DNA from: Arthrobacter sp. RIT-PI-e | GTDB taxonomy: Bacteria > Actinomycetota > Actinomycetes > Actinomycetales > Micrococcaceae | Assembly: GCF_001187915.1 (NCBI RefSeq) | Contig: NZ_LGIU01000033.1 | Span: forward strand, 1 to 64,000 | Length of the DNA stretch: 64,000 nt | Reading direction: 5' to 3' | Shown: positions 59,478 through 64,000 of the stretch, one piece after another | Numbering within the stretch: position 1 is the stretch's first letter | Layout of the letters: each line of letters opens with the position of its first letter | Notes under the pieces: generated by a model | What the model saw: the letters and a program-made list of their open reading frames with translations, nothing else | Told to the model about the DNA's origin: nothing | Databases searched by the model: none | Made by a program: the position numbers and the translations under genes

Positions 59478-62375
59478 GTGCCTTCCACCCCACCCCGGAG
59501 TACCGCCGACGGCGACCCCACCACCCACCCTGCTGTCCACGAGCTCCCCGTCGCCGAGGCGATCCTCGGGTCCCTGACCCTGGAGCAGAAGATCGCCATG
59601 CTGCACCAGCACGCGCCGGCGATACCCGAGCTGGGGCTGAAGGCGTTCCACACCGGCGCGGAGGCGGCCCACGGTGTCGCCTGGCTCGGTCCCGCCACCG
59701 TGTTCCCCCAGCCGGTGGGCATGGCGGCCACCTGGGACCCGGACCTGATCGAGCGGCTCGGCACCGCCACGGGCCGTGAACTCCGCGCGAAGAAGGCCAC
59801 CCTGCCGGGGGTGGACCTCAACGTGTGGGCGCCGGTGGTGAATCCGCTGCGACACCCGCTCTGGGGGCGCAACGAGGAGGGGTTCTCCGAGGATCCCCAC
59901 CTCACCGCCCAGCTCGCCGGAGCCTACTGCCGGGGGCTGAGGGGTGAGGATCCCGCGACCTGGCTGACCGTCCCCACGCTCAAGCACTTCCTCGGGTACA
60001 ACAACGAGGTGGACCGCAACGTGACCTCGAGCGGACTCGGCCCGAGGGTCCTCCACGAGTACGAGCTCCCGGCGTACCGGTCGCCCATCGAGGACGGCGT
60101 CGTGGGCGCGGTCATGCTCTCCTACAACCTCGTCAACGGCCGGCCCGCGCACGTCTCCGACCTGGTGGGTTCCCAGCTGAGGCGCTGGCGCAACGGGGAG
60201 CACCTGACGATCGTCACCGATGCCGGCGCCCCGGGATCGCTCTTCCGCGCCGAGAAGTACTTCCCGGACGGCGCCACCGCCTACGCCGCAGCACTCCGCG
60301 CGGGCGTCGACAGCTTCACGGACGACGGCGCGGACGCGGCGCCGTCGATCGCCTTCCTCACCGAGGCGCTCGAGGGAGGGCTCATCGACGAGGGCGACGT
60401 CGACCGGGCGGTCCTGCGCCTGCTCCTCCTACGGGCCCGGACCGGGGAGTTCACACCGGACCAGGACCCTCACGCGTCCATCGGGGCGGACACCGTCGGG
60501 GCACCGGCCCACGTGGAGCTGGCCCGGGAGGCCGCCGCGAAGGCGGTGGTGGTCCTGCGGAACGATCCCGCCTGCCCGCTCCTGCCCCTGGGCGCCACGC
60601 CGGGCACGATCGCCGTGATCGGCACCCTGGGCTCCCGGGTCATGAGCGACTGGTACAGCGGGACCCTGCAGCACGAGGTGAGCATCGCTGAAGGGCTCTT
60701 CCGCCGGTACGGCGATGTGCCGGGGAGCGGCGTCGTCGTGGAGGAGGGCAGGGACGTCGTGGCGCTGCGGAGCGTCCGGACCGGAGGCTACCTGGGCGGG
60801 AGCGAGGACGCCGTCCTCGTCGCCACCATCCCGTCACCCGGCCCGGCCGAGTCCTTCGTCCTCGAGGACTGGGGCGGAGGTGAGGTCACCCTCCGCTCGG
60901 CGTCCACCGGGAAGTTCGTCACGCACACCGGTGACGGCTACCTGCGGGCTGCCGCCGAGCGGGTCGGGGGCTGGGTGGTCCAGGAGACCTTCCGCCTGGA
61001 CCACGCCGCGGACGGCACCGTGGCCCTCCACCACGTGGCGAGCGGACGATGGCTGCGGATCGAGACCGGGACGGGCAGCGCCGCCCTGGTGCCGGACGCC
61101 GGTACCGCGGAGCGGTTCGTGCTCAGGACGCTCACCTCCGGCCACGAGGCGGCACTGAGGGCCTCGCGAGCAGCAGGCACGGCCGTGGTGGTGGTGGGCA
61201 ACGAACCCCACCTCGGGGGCAGGGAGACCCTGGACCGGACCACGCTGGAGCTTCCCCACGCCGACCAGGAGCTGGTGCGCCTCGTCCGGGAGGCCAACCC
61301 CCGGACCGTCCTGCTCGTCGTGTCCTCCTACCCGTACGCGCTGGGGGCGCTGGCGGACACCCCCTCCATCGTGTGGACCGCCCACGGCGGGCAGGAGATC
61401 GGCAACGGCGTGGCGGACGTCCTCAGCGGCGACGTCGAACCGAGCGGGCGGCTGCCCCAGACCTGGTACGGCCGCGACGAGGACCTGGCCGACATCCTGG
61501 ACTACGACATCATCACCCCACGCGCCACCTCCCTGTACAGCGGCGCCGAGCCGCTCTACCCGCTGGGGCACGGGCTCACCTACGGGGACGTCCGCTACCG
61601 ATCGGTGGACTTGGAGCTGATGCCGGGCACCACCGGGACGGGGACGACGGGGCTCATGGAGATCACCGTCGAGATCCACAACGCCGGGAACCGGCCGGCC
61701 GTCGAACTGGTCCAGGCGTACGCGACGGCTCCCGGGCACGTCCTCGACTTCCCCCGGCGCCTCCTCGTGGGCCACCGGCGCGCCACCGTCCCGGCCGGCG
61801 GGTCGACGGCGGTGACGATCACCGTCCCGCTGGAGCGCCTCGCGACCTACAGCGTGGTCGAGGAGCGGATGGTGGTGGAACCGGGTGCGTACAGGATCCT
61901 GGTCGGGGCGTCCGCGGAGGACCTCCCGCTCTCCGTCCCGGTGGAGCTGGGCGGACCCGGCAGCGCTCCACGCCGGAGCGGGCGGTGGTTCCGCGCCGAG
62001 GGCTTCGACGCCTGCGGGAACCTCGCCCTGGTGGCCGCGCCGCCGCTGACGGGTACCGCCGTCGCCCCCGCCGTGCCGTCGCGTCCTGCATGGGCGATCT
62101 ACCGGAACTGGGCCGATCTCCCTACGGGTGCGGTGGGCGACGCCGTGGTGGACGTGGTGTCCAGCGCGTCGACCCACCCCGGCAGCGGCTGCACCGTCCG
62201 CCTCGAGGTGCCCGGACACGGTGGGACGTGGATCGCCGTCGGGAGCTGCACGCTGCCCTCCGAGTTCGGCGGGGAGCTGCGCGTCCCGCTGGACCTCGGC
62301 GCCGTCGACGACGTACGGGACCTGCGGCTCGCGCTGCGGGGCGGCGTGGTCGTCAGCCGGATCCGGCTGGGCTGA
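59478..62375 (+). CDS. GH3 glycosidase with inserted beta-trefoil domain
   Basis: This 965-aa enzyme starts at GTG 59478 (AGGA 6 nt before it; an upstream GTG at 59406 is possible). The GH3 barrel covers about 25-330 (nucleophile Asp near 247 in LTIVTDAGAP). The second alpha/beta domain follows, with GTIAVIGTLGSRVMSDWYSG and, later, GGRETLDRTTLELP and GDVEPSGRLPQTWYG. A fibronectin-III-like domain and a carbohydrate-binding-like tail close the chain. Between the halves of the second domain, residues about 423-554 form a fascin/ricin-like beta-trefoil (ALRSVRTGGYLGG, TLRSASTGKFVTH) where other GH3 enzymes carry PA14. Probably intracellular beta-xylosidase or beta-glucosidase. Confidence 0.88.
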   Translation: MPSTPPRSTADGDPTTHPAVHELPVAEAILGSLTLEQKIAMLHQHAPAIPELGLKAFHTGAEAAHGVAWLGPATVFPQPVGMAATWDPDLIERLGTATGRELRAKKATLPGVDLNVWAPVVNPLRHPLWGRNEEGFSEDPHLTAQLAGAYCRGLRGEDPATWLTVPTLKHFLGYNNEVDRNVTSSGLGPRVLHEYELPAYRSPIEDGVVGAVMLSYNLVNGRPAHVSDLVGSQLRRWRNGEHLTIVTDAGAPGSLFRAEKYFPDGATAYAAALRAGVDSFTDDGADAAPSIAFLTEALEGGLIDEGDVDRAVLRLLLLRARTGEFTPDQDPHASIGADTVGAPAHVELAREAAAKAVVVLRNDPACPLLPLGATPGTIAVIGTLGSRVMSDWYSGTLQHEVSIAEGLFRRYGDVPGSGVVVEEGRDVVALRSVRTGGYLGGSEDAVLVATIPSPGPAESFVLEDWGGGEVTLRSASTGKFVTHTGDGYLRAAAERVGGWVVQETFRLDHAADGTVALHHVASGRWLRIETGTGSAALVPDAGTAERFVLRTLTSGHEAALRASRAAGTAVVVVGNEPHLGGRETLDRTTLELPHADQELVRLVREANPRTVLLVVSSYPYALGALADTPSIVWTAHGGQEIGNGVADVLSGDVEPSGRLPQTWYGRDEDLADILDYDIITPRATSLYSGAEPLYPLGHGLTYGDVRYRSVDLELMPGTTGTGTTGLMEITVEIHNAGNRPAVELVQAYATAPGHVLDFPRRLLVGHRRATVPAGGSTAVTITVPLERLATYSVVEERMVVEPGAYRILVGASAEDLPLSVPVELGGPGSAPRRSGRWFRAEGFDACGNLALVAAPPLTGTAVAPAVPSRPAWAIYRNWADLPTGAVGDAVVDVVSSASTHPGSGCTVRLEVPGHGGTWIAVGSCTLPSEFGGELRVPLDLGAVDDVRDLRLALRGGVVVSRIRLG

Positions 62376-62381
62376 GGCGCG

Positions 62382-62435
62382 CACCGGCAGGGTGGCGGCC
62401 CCGCGGGGTCGGCGTGACCGTCACCCCTGCCGGTG
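62382..62435. terminator. Bidirectional stem-loop terminator
   Basis: CACCGGCAGGG (62382-62392) pairs with CCCTGCCGGTG (62425-62435), enclosing a smaller GC hairpin. It lies between the convergent GH3 and aldo/keto reductase genes and covers the latter's stop codon. Confidence 0.65.
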
Positions 62436-63377
62436 TTCGAGGTCCCTCCACATCCGATCGGGCCAGGTCCGCAGCACGCGATCCGCGTTCTCCCGGACCT
62501 CGTCCGGTGTGCGCATCCCCACGACGACGGCGGCGACCTGCGTGTTCCTCAGGGGGAACGCGAGCGCCGCCGCGGGCAACGTGCGCCCGTGCGCCGCGAC
62601 GACGGCCGCCAGCAGCCCGGCCCGCTCGATCAGATCCGCGGGGGCCGGCGCGTAGTCGTAGGTGGCCCCGGAGGGGGGCCGGGCCCGGGAGAGGAGACCG
62701 GAGTTGAAGACCGCGGCGGCGACGATGCTGCGTCCGGCCGCGGCCTCGAACACGGCATCGGATGCCGCCCGGTCGAGCAGGGTGTAGCGCCCGGCGAGCA
62801 TGGCGGTGTCGATGTCCGTGGTGCGCAGCAGGTCCGCCACGGCACCGGCGTCGTTCGACCCGATGCCCACCGCGCCGACCACGCCCTCGTCGCGGAGTTC
62901 CACGAGGGCCGCCGCAGCGGTGACAGCCGCGTCCGGGATGCCGCTGACCTCCGGGTCGTGGACGTGGACGATGTCGAGGCGATCCAGACCCAGCCGTTCC
63001 AGGCTCGCCTCGATGGAGCGGAGCACACCGTCGCGGGAGAAGTCCCATTCCCGTCGCAGGTCCCCGGGGACGGCGAAGATGTCGTCGTCCCGTGCCGTCG
63101 CCGGCCGGCGTGGGACGAGCAGGCGCCCCACCTTGGTGGAGATGACGAAGTCCTCGCGATGGTGCTCGGCGAGCGCCGCCCCGACGCGCCGCTCGGAGAG
63201 ACCCAGCCCGTAGTGGGGTGCGGTGTCGAAGTACCGGACACCGCACTCCCAGGCCGCGGTCAGCGTCTCCGCCGCCTGCTCGTCGGAGACCGGGTGGAAC
63301 ATGTTGCCGAGACCCGCGGCACCGAACCCGAGTTCGGTCAACGAGATCCCGGTACCCGCGAGGACACGCCCACGCAT
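62421..63377 (-). CDS. Aldo/keto reductase (sugar dehydrogenase-like)
   Basis: This 318-aa TIM-barrel NADP enzyme has the tetrad Asp51 and Tyr56 (YFDTAPHYGLGLSE), Lys82 (STKVGR) and His in DIVHVHDPE (138-140). The GLGNMF opening and PGDLRREWDFSRDG segment match the L-fucose/D-arabinose/pyridoxal-4-dehydrogenase-like branch. In this cluster it may oxidise or reduce a released monosaccharide such as xylose, galactose or fucose. The start at 63377 follows GGGAGAGG; 16 bp separates it from the esterase stop, so the two are co-transcribed. Confidence 0.87.
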   Translation of the reverse strand: MRGRVLAGTGISLTELGFGAAGLGNMFHPVSDEQAAETLTAAWECGVRYFDTAPHYGLGLSERRVGAALAEHHREDFVISTKVGRLLVPRRPATARDDDIFAVPGDLRREWDFSRDGVLRSIEASLERLGLDRLDIVHVHDPEVSGIPDAAVTAAAALVELRDEGVVGAVGIGSNDAGAVADLLRTTDIDTAMLAGRYTLLDRAASDAVFEAAAGRSIVAAAVFNSGLLSRARPPSGATYDYAPAPADLIERAGLLAAVVAAHGRTLPAAALAFPLRNTQVAAVVVGMRTPDEVRENADRVLRTWPDRMWRDLEHRQG

Positions 63378-63393
63378 CGCCTCTCCCCCGCGC

Positions 63394-64000
63394 TCAGCCA
63401 AGGAGACCCGCCAACCACGCGGCCTGGCGGGTCCACTGCAGGAACTGGCCGCCCTCATGCCCGTTGAAGGCGTAGACCTCCATGGACTTCTCGGTGCTCG
63501 GTACCCGGTTGTAGGCGGCGAAGACCGTGGAGGGCAGCACCACGTCGTCCATGAGGGCCACGGAGAAGTAGGCGGGCACGCCGATGCGCTTCGCGAAGTT
63601 CACCCCGTCGAAGTAGCTCAGGGTCTCGAAGACCCTCTCCTCGCGCTCGCGGTGCACGGAGAGGTACCGGGTGATCTCGGTGAACGGCTCCTGTGGCGTG
63701 GCCTCCACCGCGCGGCGGAAGTGGCACAGGAACGGTACGTCGGGCATGACGGCCCGGACGCCCCCCGACAACGCAGACGCGGCGATCGCGATCCCGCCAC
63801 CCCGGCTCCCGCCGGTGAGCGAGATCCGGGCGGCGTCGACGCCCTCGAGGGTCTTCACGAGATCCACGAGCCGCACGGCGTCCGTGAAGAGACGGCGGTA
63901 GTAGTAGCCGGCGGGGTCCTGGATCCCCCGGGTCATGAACCCTGCCACGGCGGGACCCGAGCCGTGGGGGGCGGGGGTGTCCCCGCCTCCTCCCCAGCCG
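63394..64000 (-). CDS. Acetyl-xylan esterase / CE7 family, 5' end outside window
   Basis: About 202 C-terminal residues are visible and the frame runs off the window edge (GGDTPAPHGSGPAVAGFMTR near the boundary). The CE7 signature GSGP..GFMTRG and the nucleophile elbow SLTGGSRGGGIA are clear. The acidic residue follows in ALMDDVVLPSTVFAAYNRV and the His in NGHEGG. CE7 enzymes remove acetyl groups from xylo-oligosaccharides or cephalosporin C. This fits the neighbouring GH31/GH42/GH3 genes for hemicellulose fragments. Confidence 0.88.
   Translation of the reverse strand, partial: GWGGGGDTPAPHGSGPAVAGFMTRGIQDPAGYYYRRLFTDAVRLVDLVKTLEGVDAARISLTGGSRGGGIAIAASALSGGVRAVMPDVPFLCHFRRAVEATPQEPFTEITRYLSVHREREERVFETLSYFDGVNFAKRIGVPAYFSVALMDDVVLPSTVFAAYNRVPSTEKSMEVYAFNGHEGGQFLQWTRQAAWLAGLLG

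Overview
The window is high-GC DNA with tightly packed, often 4-bp-overlapping genes. It most likely comes from a Gram-positive actinobacterium of the Micrococcaceae (Arthrobacter or a close relative). Supporting signs are a LAXTG-type cell-wall anchor, a mycothiol-nitroreductase-like DsbA protein, actinobacterial SAM-IV and SAM-I riboswitches, a Zur-type operator before a zinc-free bL36 paralogue, and C/G-ending codons nearly everywhere. No rRNA, tRNA, CRISPR array or phage module was seen. Taxonomy is inferred from gene content only.

Layout. (1) 0.2-7 kb: a ketose-phosphorylation operon (DhaK, DhaL, CbbY-like HAD phosphatase, class II aldolase), a divergent GlcG/HbpS protein, and a one-piece GAF-histidine kinase-degenerate receiver-LuxR regulator; an alpha/beta hydrolase follows. 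(2) 7-13.8 kb: a lower-GC, decayed island bounded by two different IS30-family elements (one intact, one frameshifted). It holds debris of a four-carbon-acid-sugar cluster (DUF1537 tail, pdxA2, GntR/UTRA regulator), a LuxR HTH fragment and an intact Mrr-type restriction enzyme. (3) 13.8-28.7 kb: mixed housekeeping and accessory genes: OpgB-like transferase, Gfo/Idh/MocA plus ThuA, amidohydrolase, a large sortase-anchored 5'-nucleotidase, a Rieske protein, DoxX, an X25 carbohydrate-binding protein with an odd start, and a 71-bp intergenic repeat present twice.

(4) 28.8-43.1 kb: sulfur scavenging. A SAM-I riboswitch precedes a six-gene operon: solute-binding lipoprotein, two permeases, double ATPase, DszA/NtaA-type flavin monooxygenase and SfnB/DszC-type acyl-CoA-dehydrogenase-like oxygenase. 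About 14 kb away a second, different class (SAM-IV) precedes a stand-alone paralogous monooxygenase. Between them lie a nitrilase/GntR/MFS/DUF2848 catabolic cluster and an NAD(P)-binding oxidoreductase. A type II sulfide:quinone reductase lies at 47 kb. The likely logic is that low SAM turns on import and oxidative C-S cleavage of organosulfur compounds.

(5) 43.1-45.1 kb: a zinc-starvation locus: Zur box, apparently leaderless CobW-like protein without a P-loop, zinc-free bL36, and a damaged 2Fe-2S ferredoxin-like gene. (6) 45-50 kb: GDPD, SQR, a phospholipase D-like protein lacking one catalytic His, a glutamine amidotransferase and TatA. (7) 50-64 kb: a plant-oligosaccharide locus: GH31 alpha-xylosidase, GH42 beta-galactosidase (split by a G10 homopolymer), LacI, Lpl-type sugar ABC transporter, GH3 with a beta-trefoil insertion, aldo/keto reductase and a CE7 acetyl-xylan esterase cut by the window end.

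Several frame breaks and a low-complexity stretch fall in C/G homopolymers (1-211, about 44.64 kb, 52.88 kb), so sequencing error must be separated from true decay.
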